From assembly GCF_041296385.1 (NCBI RefSeq), contig NC_091014.1:66224578-66288577 (forward strand): DNA of 64,000 nt, given 5' to 3'. This document shows positions 38,745-50,900 of the stretch, in pieces. The position numbers and the translations under genes were made by a program. This DNA comes from Aphelocoma coerulescens. Its lineage: Eukaryota; Chordata; Aves; Passeriformes; Corvidae. The first letter of the stretch is position 1. Every line of letters starts with the position of its first letter. Under the pieces are notes generated by a model that worked only from the letters and a program-made list of their open reading frames with translations, ran no database searches and had not been told where the DNA came from.

Positions 38745-38960
38745 TCCCCAGGGACAGAGTGGAGTCACCACCACCACTGATGGTGGTTTTCAAGATCTGA
38801 CCAGACAGGGCACCTGCTATTTTCATCCAGGCTCCCTTTCCCACAGAAGGCTGGAGGTCCTTTCCAACCTGGGCTGTGATATCATTCTAGGAGACTTCTT
38901 ACTATCACATCTAGCCCTAAACTTTCACCTAAGACTGTTTTTGTAATTCTGTGATGATTA
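38745..38960 (+). mobile_element. Degraded CR1 LINE 3' end
   Basis: GTGGAGTCACCACCACCACT, then GGTTTTCAAGATCTGACCAG, GGAGGTCCTTTCCAACCTGG and, after a gap, TTGTAATTCTGTGATGATTA follow the order of a CR1 3' terminus. Much of the part between is diverged, so boundaries are rough. Confidence 0.5.
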
Positions 38961-39845
38961 CTGCTTCCCCTTACAGCTGAACCTAAGTCAGATTACACAT
39001 AAACTGGTTTCACAGCAGTGTCAATTTACTAGCCCTAATCATGGTAAGTCATTCATATACAAAAGGAGGGAGATTAGGTCTAACAGAAATTACTTTTTAA
39101 TCATATCAGGTAGTTTCACCTGTTGCACATTCCGTCCAGACAAACTAAAAACTCTTTCTATTCCAGAGGAATAGAGAAAGAAAATGCAAGGTGGCCTTCA
39201 GACAGGCTGCTGGAGCAAATAAGAATCCTGGAAAGGAAAGTACAGTAATTTTTGTGGGTTATACACAGTTTTAAAAAGTTATACATTTCTAACAGCACAG
39301 TGAGATTTAAAATAGCTTTTCTGTATCTATATCTCCTATATTCTGTGAAAGATAATAAATTGAATCTTTTATTCTAAATGTATCATGGGAATATATGAAG
39401 AGACAAGTTTCTATTACCCCTAGGTCACAATGTGTGCAGTTTTAGGAAAAGGCTTCCAAGATCACACTGTGTTTGTCCACATAAAACTGCTGCTGCCTGA
39501 AAAGTTTTCTTATCATTTTATCAATGAAATGACTTCCTTAAAATTTGCTTTACATATATTCCTTTACAGTCATATTAGGATTCCAATTAAAAAAGACAAA
39601 GAGGATTGTTCTGTGAATGGGATGCCTGCACTCAGGGCAGCCATGGTGAAGCATGTTCAGATAGTGGAGTAATTTAACTGGTTACATCATCATGGAAGAG
39701 CTTTCATAGTCGAGATGAGAAACTCGTACTTCATAAAGTCTGGAACAGTGCTGGCAACACTTAGTTACTTAAAGTCACCCTTCCATGTGAATTTAAATAT
39801 GAATAGATTACTGTGCTTTCTGTAGAAAAAACACCTCTTTTCTCT

Positions 39846-39950
39846 AAAGTGCTTTGCAGAAATTCTGAGTCGCAATAACTTTCTTGCCCAGAGTCCCACA
39901 AGGGATCAGCACCAGAGATAGGAATAAAGAATCCCAGAATCCCAAATGTA
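39846..39950 (-). repeat. Possible MIR/CORE-SINE relic, minus orientation
   Basis: AAAGTGCTTTGCAGA, then CTTGCCCAGAGTCCCACAAG, GGATCAGCACCAGAGATAGG and AATAAAGAATCCCAG match, in order, the reverse complement of the MIR tail and core (AAAGCGCTTTACA, then CTTGCCCAAGGTCACACAG, GTCAGTGGCAGAG, GGAATAGAACCCAG). This is the best of the MIR-like candidates in the window. Confidence 0.5.
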
Positions 39951-42900
39951 ACACTTCCTTCGGTGACTGGGGACAGCGCTTCCTCCCAAGGAGTCCTAAC
40001 ACATTATTCTACCACTACAAAATTGCACTGAACTAAGAAAACATATGAAGAATAAAAATAAATCATGGAAAATAGGAAGGAAAAAAATTGAACAAAGGTG
40101 GCTTTATAATCCTCAGAAGGAGAAGAAACTCAGTAGTTTGATGTCAGCTGACCAATGGACTCCTGTGCTACTACTGCAAAATTAGCTAGGGTTTAACACA
40201 TAATCAAGTGTAACAAGTTTCTGTGTATCAGCACAAGCATGGTAAGCCATTCCACAGGTCTGCTCAGCAAGTGCAAGACAATGTGGCTTAGCACATTTCC
40301 TCTGGGACTAAAGCTACACACTTTTCCTACAGAGAGAGACAAGCTGGTTTTGAGAATCTTGCGAAGTTGTGGTAGCTTGACTTTATGTCAAATTCCCTAG
40401 CACTGCTAAGAACATAAGGCTAATGGGATAAGGGGAGGTGAAAAAGCATTTCCTTGCTAAGTGTTTTTTTTAACAGGCTTGAAAATGACAGTGGCAACTG
40501 TGTAAAAAGCTTTTTCACCATTTGATGAGGCCACCATGATTTCAGCCTTCTATAGCCTGGTACTTCTCCACCTCTTCTCATCTCCACATGTAATTACCAC
40601 TCATAATTCACCTGCCTTTTCAGTTTACTTGGTACTTGCTGTATAAAAACATTGGCAGTGAATAATGATTAGACATAAGAACATTAATATAACTATGCTA
40701 GATGTAGACATGCAGGGGATGGAATCTAAAGGGGCTGAAGTCTTCCAAGCCACAGAGCTCTTGAAGTATGTTGCTTGTAGGCAAAAAACCTTTGTGCTTT
40801 AGGAGACTTGCCCCTGGAGGTGGGACTCAGCTGGGAATTTGGGTAGGTGAGGCAGTTTGTAGCCAGGGCTCCTGCCCACAATACCTTTTGTAAGTTGCAA
40901 TGCAAATGGGATGTACCCTACCCTTCACTGTGTTCATTCTGAGCCCCAGTGGAGATACAGGCACTCTGTCTCTCTGTCCATTTGGTTTGTCTATCTATAG
41001 GCACTCTGCCTACTTTGATACATTTTAAGCCCAATTTAGATTTTTAACCAGCTTTCCTAAATTAGGACTTTAAGGATCTGCCCCAAGGCTTTGTTGAATT
41101 AGGGCTTTTGGTTTATCATCAAATTCAGTGAAAACGTGCTGTAACCCACTAACCTGACTCAGTCACAGCTTTAGTGTACGACGGTAATCTCCACATTTAT
41201 TAAACACATGCTCCCTCTGGAGCTGGAGATGATACAGTAACAGCTGTTTTCTTCAGGTTTCTGTTTAAGTCATGAGGAAACAAACACAACCTTGTCTCTG
41301 GTATAATCCCCAGTGTTCATACCTACTAATGCAATTAAGATGCACAAAGATAAACAACTATTAAATTCTACATAACTTTTACAATCTGTTTTCCCTCCCA
41401 TTCTCTCTCCCCGTTGTTGCCATCATTATTGTGATTAAACTAGCACTGAAATCTGACTCACCAAAGTGAAATTCAGTTTTATGCAAAAATAAATGAGGTA
41501 AGTTGTACTGGGCATAACATCCTCCCAAAAGATACTGGGACTAAACATAAGAAATCAGTAGGCCTGTAATGAAGACAGTGGAACAAAGCAAATGCTGGGA
41601 CACCATGGTTTGTTCTGACTTTAATGTCAGCCTGGCCTCCCACTAGTATAAAATTATTGTTTCTCTGTGCATAATTAATCCTTCTTGTCTATAAGAAATA
41701 ATAACACTTCTGGATGGCAAGAAAACATGCCTTTTGGGAAACAAGAACATAAGTCCCTATCGTGAACTCCAATATGGCTTTTAACCACAACTTGTGGGTA
41801 GGAGCACGGTGACACAAAACACCCCAAAAACCCAGGACAAGCACAGTGCATCTCTGGAAGCTGAGAAAATTCACACAGCAGCCAACAACTTTAAGGAGGA
41901 TACCTCTTATCAGAAGACACCATTCCTCTGCCTGGTAAGTGCAAAAAGGGATGTATTCTTTCCTCTGCTCAACTCCCAATACCCAAAGCCCTTTTTCAAC
42001 TGTGAAACCATCACACTACTTGAATGTGCTGGTGAGCTCCAAGCATGCGGTCAGCACCAGCCCTGCTGGTGTCTGAGGCAGGTGAGCTGGGCCTGAAGAC
42101 ATCCTTGGGCTTGGTGCTGCTCCCTCCCATCTGAACTCATCCCAACTCCAGTTATGTTCTAAGCACCTTGAGGTGCTTCTCCCTTTTTTCCCAAGGCATT
42201 TGAAAACAGGAGGGAAAAGCTGGCAGCAAACTACATGAAGAGCCTTGTGGGTGATGGTTTTAGACTGGCTGAGTCCTTGGAGAGACTTTAGGTAATGTCG
42301 AGGACACCAACATTCTGTGACTGCACATGCATTTTACAGAGATAGAAATGCACCCACACGGCAATGAATGAATCTTATTATGCACAAAGTCAACAAACTT
42401 GCTAAAGGGCTTTGGCAAGTCAGTGCCTTTGTGTATGGATGGCAGTGCTGGCTGCGTGGTGTGCCTTTGTCCACTCCAGCCTTGTTTACCAACAGAGGTA
42501 CAGTCACAATATAGCCCTAGCCACCATTCTGGCTAAATATGTTGATGTGTATTTTTGTGTTCCAACAGTTTCTGTAACAGAGTTTACAAGTGAGACCTAT
42601 GAAAGCAAGTAAACAGAGATATTTAAAATGCCATTTGCTTCCTCACCACGCATGTTTACTGTCTGCAGTTCAGTCACCTCTGACAAGTGAAAGAGATCAT
42701 TTAGTCTCAATTCCTTGCTCCAGCATACCCACCTGATGTATTTCTGTGGGGGATCATGACACTACAGTGTAATGTTTGCTGTTATTGTAAATTGACACTT
42801 TACTTTTGAAAAGCTGCAAACCATTTGTTCATAAAACACTCTCCAACCCCCACTGGGTCTATCTGGTAGTTTGCTTGGGTTTTGTCAGATCTGAAATAAT

Positions 42901-44572
42901 TTTAAGATATTGCTTCAAATTAAACATCCATGTCTTCTATGACATTTTCTTTGTAAACAAGTTAACGCAAATATATTTTCCATGCATATTTATTATATGC
43001 ACACAGCAATCAGTGTAAAAATCCACTCCCCTAGTCCTTTTGACAAGCTAGGAATCCTCTTTGCCATAAAAACATACTCTTTTCCCCCACTAAAACTATT
43101 CCTTAGAATAAACTTTTGCCTTTAGAGTCTCATTTTTCATTTATTTCATTAGTTTCCATCTCAAATAACCAAATTCTTTTTTTATTACAGCTGGGAATTT
43201 TTATAATGTGCAAATTGAAATAATGATTGTAGCACAGTACTCTGCAAGTGCTTTTCATTAAGCCTGCAGCTACTATTCCTTGCTCTGTTGGATATCTTTG
43301 TGTCAGGGTTAGTTTACACTGGACAGAAATCTGGACAATTTAAGTTGAAAAGAATGACTAAAAACCTATTAGATAACAACCTCAAAAATGCACTGATTCA
43401 TGTAGCTTAACTGCATATTCTTGTCATAATCGAAATACTTAAAACTTAATATTATCATGCTAAAAAGTGGACCTGTCAATATATCCCATAGTTTCAGGAT
43501 TCTGAAAATCAAAATCACCACTTGTCTTTATCACTGTGTTTAAGCAGACACACGGTGCCAAAAATACGCTTACATTTTTGAGATGCTGCACTACGACGTT
43601 TTGCTTTCTTGTCAACAGTGACTAAATTAATACTCTGTGTTCAAGTATGATTTTCTGGTTAGCATTAGTCACTTAAAATAGTTCAGAAGCATTTGTGTGG
43701 CTGGTTTGAAATATACATCATGCTTACATTGTTGATCACTAGTCTCATCTTGCTACTTTGTCATTCTGTATTGCTTATTGGTAAATGAGTTTGCCAGCAT
43801 ATATTCCCACTGCTGCCAGGGTCACAGAAGCCTGAATGAACACTGAAAGAGTCCACTTAATTGCAAAGATTTATAGCTATGTTGTTTTCTTGTCTCCCTT
43901 TCCACTCAAACTTGTCTTCCATGTCTGACATCTATAGAAAAGGGAGAGCTGCTTATTCTAGTCCAAAACAGCAGCAAAGGACCCCAGTTCTGCAGGGATT
44001 CCTTATTTCTATTGCTAGTGCATAGGCAACAGAGAAATAGTTTTTTAATCCACCCTAGGACAGGGTAGTGAACCAAAAAAAAAATCCTGTGTCAATATAA
44101 TATCAACCATGATCAGTCTGCAGTGAAGTAATGAGCTACATGACTGGCAAAAACCCCCATAAGCTGTGTAATTTACAGAAGTAATGAGCTGTTCATTTCA
44201 ATTTAAGACCCCATGCTTTCTAAGGCGAAACACAGGTGCACTATTATCCAATAAACAGATGAGAAATTTTTAAGTCCTGGAAACTCAGAAGCAGAAAGTT
44301 ACCATTTGAAAATCTGTCTCTGCCTGCCCAAAGAGTCTGCTGTGCGAACCAAGTATAACTTGTGTGTCAAACCAAAGCCCGTTTCTTTGTCTTATTTATG
44401 ACTCTGCTACAAGTTTGGGTAGCAGAGGAAACAATCAACTCCAACCAACCAGTAAAATGATTTTGGGAACTGTAGAGATTAAAAAAAAAAAACCAACCCA
44501 ACAAACCCCAAACTGTTTCAGCTTTTCTGCTTGAACATGGTTATTCTAAAGAGCACATTTTACACGCTGAAA
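39951..44572. other. Non-coding stretch, nothing recognised
   Basis: Intron-like DNA immediately 3' of the EGF exon in gene orientation. No second EGF exon, repeat or RNA was recognised. Confidence 0.45.
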
Positions 44573-44578
44573 ACTTAC
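44573..44578 (-). promoter_or_regulatory. 5' splice site (donor) of the EGF exon
   Basis: On the minus strand the exon ends in ATTG followed by GTAAGT, a full consensus donor. It leaves one base of a split codon, so the intron is phase 1 and the exon can be included or skipped without a frameshift. Confidence 0.85.
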
Positions 44579-44713
44579 CAATGGAGCGATGAATGCAGGT
44601 GTGCTGGTTATCACTCAGAAAAAAGCCCTCTTTGCACTGGCATTCGTAGCTGCCCATAGTATTTACACAAATCTGCTGGCACCCTCCATTGTTATCCAGA
44701 CACTCATCAACAT
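44579..44713 (-). CDS. SCUBE1: Internal exon encoding a calcium-binding EGF-like domain, SCUBE family (probably SCUBE1)
   Basis: SCUBE proteins are secreted or cell-surface glycoproteins with a signal peptide, nine or so N-terminal EGF domains, a spacer, cysteine-rich repeats and a C-terminal CUB domain. Read on the minus strand, the exon lies between a pyrimidine-rich tract ending in CTTCTAG and a donor G|GTAAGT. It is 135 bp and phase 1-1, as usual for EGF exons. It begins with the last two bases of an Asp codon (DVDEC) and ends one base into the next codon. There is no in-frame stop. Counting that Asp as residue 1, six cysteines fall at 5, 12, 16, 25, 27 and 40, the normal EGF spacing. DVDEC at the start and [12 protein letters not shown] (Asn 18, Tyr 23) fit the calcium-binding and Asn beta-hydroxylation consensus. 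From memory, the segments [11 protein letters not shown] and [15 protein letters not shown] match the third EGF domain of SCUBE proteins. QQICVN favours SCUBE1, whereas CKEGFF is more SCUBE2-like. EGF exon: near certain. SCUBE family: strong. SCUBE1 rather than a paralogue: about 0.65. Confidence 0.85.
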
Positions 44714-44736
44714 CTAGAAGACAGAAGGAAAAAGAA
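44714..44736 (-). promoter_or_regulatory. 3' splice site (polypyrimidine tract and AG) of the EGF exon
   Basis: On the minus strand the 23 bases before the exon are almost all pyrimidine and end in TAG directly before the DVDEC coding sequence. This is a canonical acceptor and it fixes the exon start at 44713. I could not choose a branch point with confidence. Confidence 0.85.
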
Positions 44737-44897
44737 ATGCAAGATAATGTACAGATTCAGAATATAAATCTAGAAGAGTGAGGAATCCACACTGTAAGGA
44801 AGGCACACTGAAAATTAAGCTAATGAAGACTGCTCAAATCAGTTAATCCAAATTAATCCCTCTAATTATTTTCCCTACAGCCTAGGCTTAAAGTTAA

Positions 44898-44943
44898 CAT
44901 GAAAAAAAAACAAAACAAAACATGAAAAAAAAACAAAACAAAA
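44898..44943. repeat. Perfect 23-bp tandem duplication beside the EGF exon
   Basis: The 23-base unit (CATG, nine A, then CAAAACAAAA) at 44898-44920 is repeated without change at 44921-44943, followed by further CAAAA units to 44950. It lies about 185 bp 5' of the exon in gene orientation, where it reads as T-rich GTTTT. Identity of the copies suggests a recent slippage event. Confidence 0.85.
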
Positions 44944-44950
44944 CAAAACA

Positions 44951-47900
44951 GTGGGGAGAGGAATCCACCCATGTCTTCATGTATTCTGAGCTGCAAATTG
45001 ATTTCCAATGCACAATGAACATGAACAACCTAAAAAGGCTGTGACCCCATCTGCCAAGTGTGCTGTTGCACTCTGTCATTCCCACTCCACTTGGAAAGAC
45101 ATACTTCAGGTCTACAGTAATTTCTAGCAGGGGTAGCAGGCAAACACAAAGGGCATTACTGGGTGAAAAGAGCCTTTATAGAGTTCTGGTCTTGAACAGA
45201 ACAGCATGTTTCAATTACTGGAGTCATAACCCCCTACTTTGTCAGTTTGTTTAATGTTGTTTAGTGAAAAGAAGGCTTCTTAAATCTAAATGTTCCATGT
45301 CTGTATTGTCATTTTAATAGGCAAATATATAAAACCACAAAGGCAGTGTTAGCTACTGGCTGTTTTAAGGGCCTATCCCCCATCAGTTCTCTTTGGCATA
45401 ACTGTTTTTATGCTGTAGTATTTAACACAGATGTATGCATCAGCATCGGGAAACCACTGCCACTCTTAGGTATCTGACCTACATTCAACTTTGCAACTCT
45501 CCTGTTTAGCTCATGAAAGTGAATCATATATATTTTTTGCCTTTTTCTTGCCACTTGAAAATTCCATGTTTTCCTTTTTAATGAAGGCTCTTCAGCCAGT
45601 TATTTCACAGTATGCGCCAACACGTCAGCAATGGAGTTGGTGTGTGTTTTGCTTTCATTTTGTTTTTGGAAGTGGCAAAAAACCCACAACAAGGCTAAAT
45701 TATCCACAACACTCCAAACCTCCAAAGAGCTGGAACACCTCCTGCAGAAATTAATTCCTCCAGGACTGGCCACAACACAGTAAGGTAAACCCAAGCTGCT
45801 TTTGCTGGTACACTTGCAGGCAAGGCCAGGAAGCTCTGAATGCAGGCTGGCTGTGAGCTCCGGCAGCTTGCTTGGCTGAGCCGGCTATCGCTGTTTGTGC
45901 TGCCTTCGTGTACAGCAGTTGTGGCTCTTTCTCACAGAGAAAAAAGCTCTGGAGTCATTACAGCAGCACCAGGGAAACCACGCAGTGTCATTCTGTCTTG
46001 AACTACAATGCAAGTGTGTAGACTTGTTTTATTTACCAGGATATGTTAAGCACTGTTGACTCAAATTTTCTGTATCAAAATCCTCCCTGCCCTCAGTTCT
46101 TACTCTTTTCCAGATCTGAACATTTTCACAACCCCATCAGAGATTCTGGGAGTGTGTAGGAAAAGGGGAAGTGAAGACTTTCCTTGCCTACTGCTGCACA
46201 AGAAGGAGAATAAATAAGACATCTTGGTTAGACCCTTCCTCTGTGAGTCAGCAGGCCTTGCTGCACTAATGATGCCTTAGTGCCAACTCAAACTTGATCC
46301 TTCAGAACAGCACCCTGGAATCTAGATTCTCCCCTCTGGAAAATTAGCTGAACACTTACTGAAGGAAAGTCTCAGTTGGTACATGCACAAACCCCAAATT
46401 ATGCTACAAAGTATGTGGTCTTCCCAGAGCTCTGTTTATGGTATCACAAAGTAACTCAAACAGTTGCCTCTCAACTCTGATGAATAATCTGAAATGAATG
46501 CAATGATTTATAAACATATTTTCCTGCTCTTGATAGCAAATGCTAATGATTTACCACTTCCATAAAGAGACAGATCAATTTACCACCAAGTCCCAAATTC
46601 ATAAGCTAGAATAAAATTATTACAATCAAAACTCTTTAAAAAGCTTTTCTATGAGGAGTTTCTTCCAATTGTGTTCAATTACTTGCCTTAGACTTATTTT
46701 AATATGCATTTATGAGAAGGACTTGAAGAAAGGAAACAGATGGGACCTAGGACTACTCTATCTCTATACCTCATGCCTTGCAATGGATCTTGGCCTGATG
46801 GTGCAGGATTTACGTGTTCTCTCCCCAGGTCTCAATCCTACCAAGGTCAGGCTTTTTGGAGCACTTTGTATTACTGCAGTCTTAAAAGGCAGTATTGCTT
46901 ACTATTCACCATACTGAGCAATCTATTGGATGTGGATGCCTGGAAAATATTTACTGAATTATTCACTTGGTAAACTTTCCTTCCAGTAAAGTCACTTTAT
47001 GATCAGCCTATCAGTTTATTAGTAACCCAGTTTAGAGAACAGCATGAAATAGTCTTCTGAAGTTATGCAAGAGAACTCCATTGATTCCAAGAAGCTCAAG
47101 CTTTTGTAGATCTGGCAGAGTAATTCCTTAATGTTTCTGAATTTTTTTCAAAGCTCACAAATGAAATACCCGCCCAAGGGCCTATTTCTTTCTTTCATTG
47201 CACAATTCTCATTCAATGCAGCTCAAGTTATCCACCTGAATGTGAAAACATCGGTAGCGCAGCATGGATGAGACTGCATTTTGGACCAGATTTTCTAGAG
47301 GTTAAGTTCCACATAAACACCAAAATAAGCAGTAAGGTTTTCGATAAGGCTTTTTTAGCTCTGGTTTTGGTGGCTCTCTAAATGTCAAACATGGCTGTTG
47401 ACTGTTTGGAAAAAACTGAGGGTAGATTCTCAGAAGCTCTGATTGGTGCCAACTCCGTGTGACAGTTTACACCTGCACCCCAGGGCCTAACTCCAGAGAT
47501 TTGAAAAAAGTCACTTACAGCATAAAATCCCTTCACTCAAACATTTAGTCTAAGCCCCAGCCAAACCCATTTTAAAAAGTTTTAAATTGACTGAGCAAAA
47601 ATACAAAGCTTGCTTGGTTTATTACTCTATTCTTACTAAAACAGATTTTTCCTCTTCTTTTAGAACAAATAGACAGGTGCTCTTTCATAAACTTTTACAC
47701 AAAATCAGGTACCACTGATCTTTCAGGACCAGATTGTCTCTCTGAGGATGGCAACCTCAAGGTAGCAGGGGCAAGACGCCATTCCTTTAAAGAGGTGTAT
47801 GGAAAGTCAAATCCATTTCCTAGCCTCCTTATCTGACAAAGTTTCAGCTTGGCCTCACCACCTGACAGTGTGTGTGCTGAATCCTAAAGTACATTATCCA

Positions 47901-50900
47901 GTGCTTACAGGAGAGCTGAGTCTCAAAACCCCACTGATGGTGGAAGCTGCAGCAAGACTTCAGCAAGTCCTTACAATCCAAACCCACAAAAGAATGGAAA
48001 AATATTCTCACCTGAGCTGAGCTCAGATGGTTATTCCACATGGCTGCTCCAACCCTCATCCTCAAAAAGAGGATGAAAAACTAGTAGAGAGTGGTTACAT
48101 GTCCATAAGCCATTTCCCATAATGCTCGTCACAAAGAACTGTCCTGTGATTCTGTTTGCCAAAGACAACTGCTGCTGGAGGCACCTAAAAATAGCTCAGT
48201 TTCCACAGCTCTTACCTGCTCCTTACCAGCACAAATAAACAGCTAAGAAGACAACCAGCACAAATGTCAGAACTGCTGCTGCAGAATTTAGACCAGTGAC
48301 AAACCTATGTTAGCAGAGAGAGGAGCGCCTGGACTTCAGAGTGGCCACTCCTCCTCAAGGACAACCAGGACCAGGGCAAGAGCCAGCTCAGGGAAAGGCT
48401 GGGAAAGGAGGAGGATCTTTCAACAGAGACAGAGAGATAATGGCTGCATAAATGCATACATATATAGCTAAATCTATATCTATATATCAGAAGCATTATG
48501 CAAATGAATGCAGATCTCAATTTGCATAAGACCTCTAGCTTTTTGGCCCACTGCCTTCATATAATCAAACTCGTGTTCTGTACCTTAGTAAGATGAGATC
48601 CTCCGGAGAGTGGTAGTGTGGAACAGTATCAAAGGGTAGGAAATATTACTGTTGATAAAGATGAATGTTTTATATATTAAATAAACAAATGTTTTCAGTT
48701 TCTCATTTAATTTATCTGATGAATTTTTCAAATTAACTTCACTGGTGTTTTACCCTGATCTGGCACAGAGCTTCCTGGAGCGTTTGGCCTTCCTTTGGCT
48801 GGAAGAAGATCTTCCAGCAAAGTGTCCTGTTTGGATACCGTGGAGGGAGAAAGGTCTGCTAAGGGTACCTGAAACCAAAACCACGAGCAGGAAGACACAG
48901 AAGTGGAAACACTACACAGAGTCAATGCCAAGAACAGTATGTCCACTGTTTGCTTCCTCCACTGATCTTCTCTTCCTTCCTTCTGACATTTCTCTTTCAT
49001 GTCAGCATTTTCATAAACACTTAGGTCCCCCAGAAATCTGAGTCTTCAAAATCTCCAAAGCATTTCGGAACCATAGTAAAATGTACTTACTGTAACACCA
49101 AGACTTCTAAAGACAAGACTTTGACTCATGATCCAAAGAGCTGATTCTGCTATTTTTTTTTCTCTACGCTACTCTTTGAAACTTTTGGAAGATATCTCTT
49201 AAGATACGTATTTTACCAGTGCAGAACATTGTGACAGAGATGAAGCACTGATAGCAACACTGCAGACTTTTCTCAAATGCTAGCAACAAAACACCACTTA
49301 GGATATTTTCACTTGTAGGGGAAATGATTAGCAACCACACACTCAGAAAATGTAAGGAATTTTAAAATCACTATATTCTGAATATTTCTACTCAGAAAGC
49401 TGGCTGAAAGTCTAAAAATTTAAAAAATCACACTCCTGGATTTACTACAGTCATAGTCATACCAAAGTAACATTTAGCCCAGCATCTCTAACATTTTCCT
49501 GGAGTTGCTATTCAGGAGAAGACTGCAGAGATGGGACAGAACCATTGCAGACATGTTCTTCCAGGTTTCAGCCATCACTTTCATACCTATCAACTTTCCT
49601 AAATCACTTCCTAGACCATTGTCCTGCTGGTTCTGTCCTGTATGGATTTCTCTAATCTCGAATGAGCCCAACACGATGGGGCAATTACTTCTCCAATTGA
49701 ATTATGAGATTTAATTTTATTATAAGTTTTATAAAAAAGACATACTTTTGTTTATTTCTAAGATGCTGCTTCATAGTCTGAATGAATGCCCCCAAATTCC
49801 ACTATTGTGAGAAAGAGTAAATATTCATTCACTACTTGCCTTTTCTGCATTTTTGGGGATCTTACAAATCCCCCTTAGCCTCATACTGTCTCTCTCATCT
49901 ATTCTGAACCCTCAAGCACAGCAATATACAAGTAAGATAATTACAGAAACAATTCAAATGACTTCAGTATATCATGTTTAAAACAAAATGTGCTCATTTC
50001 TAGAAGTTAACCTTTAATGACAGCAGCATTTGGAACACACTCTTCTCACTTCTCTAACCCTCCAAGTACCATGATGCTTTGTTGGAGTGGGTGTCTTGGA
50101 AGATGGGATCTCAAGATACCCATGTAAGCCCAAAGTTCAAATCTGGCATGTAGGAGTGGTATCAGATCAGAGGTTGCAGGCAGGTGCTCCTGCTGGAACG
50201 CTCCTACAAGCAGTGACATGCTGTGAAGGTAGGGAGGGTGAACCCTTGCAGCAGCTGAGGGGCCATGGAAACAAGAATCACTGCTACTTGAAAGAGCTGC
50301 CAACCATCTTCCCTAGACTGACTTTATATGAGCATGCAGGGAGAAATATTAGAAGCAAGAGACGTCGCAACCTAGGTATACAGCATTTGTATCTCCAGCA
50401 GATCTGAAATCAGACTTCACCAAAAATTTAAAAGCTGGGCCTAAGTTTTCTATTATTTGCACATGAAGATAGATTCTACTTTTTGTTCCCTTCTTTCAGA
50501 AACTGAAAAATCTGGTGAAGAAAAGGAGAAAGAGGACCACGGCCTTGAATTCAACGCTTCCTTCACTCCCACAGCTGCAAAAATATTCACTAGAGCCCTT
50601 GCTGAAAAAAGATCCACTTGCAGAAGATGAATCCTACATGGTCAGTGTTTACTGAACTAGACATAAAGGAAAAACCCCAAACCAACAAAATGTGTGAAAA
50701 ACTGCCTTTCCCTGAAAAATATAGCACATTTTACAGAAGGGAAACATAAAGAAGCAACCACAAGAATGCCTCTGGGTGATGAATACTAAAATCATTCTAA
50801 AATGATTGATTAATTAATTGATCCCTAGAACCACTCTTTTCTTACGTACAAGGATACAACACTTAAAGTGATGGCTGTGATCTGTCCTGGAGAATTCAGT

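Larger units (their letters stand above)
1..44578 (-). other. Intron or other non-coding sequence 3' of the EGF exon
   Basis: At least 44.6 kb follows the donor site with no further exon that I can recognise. Open frames here are short (146 codons at most), lack known domains and usually overlap on opposite strands, as expected by chance. I looked for the next SCUBE domain (the one following HRS, with a Met-Asn-Lys-Asp-His-Gly type sequence) and did not see it. The stretch may therefore be one very large intron, or I may have missed a small exon. It holds the CR1 relics, low-complexity tracts and other elements listed separately. Confidence 0.6.
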
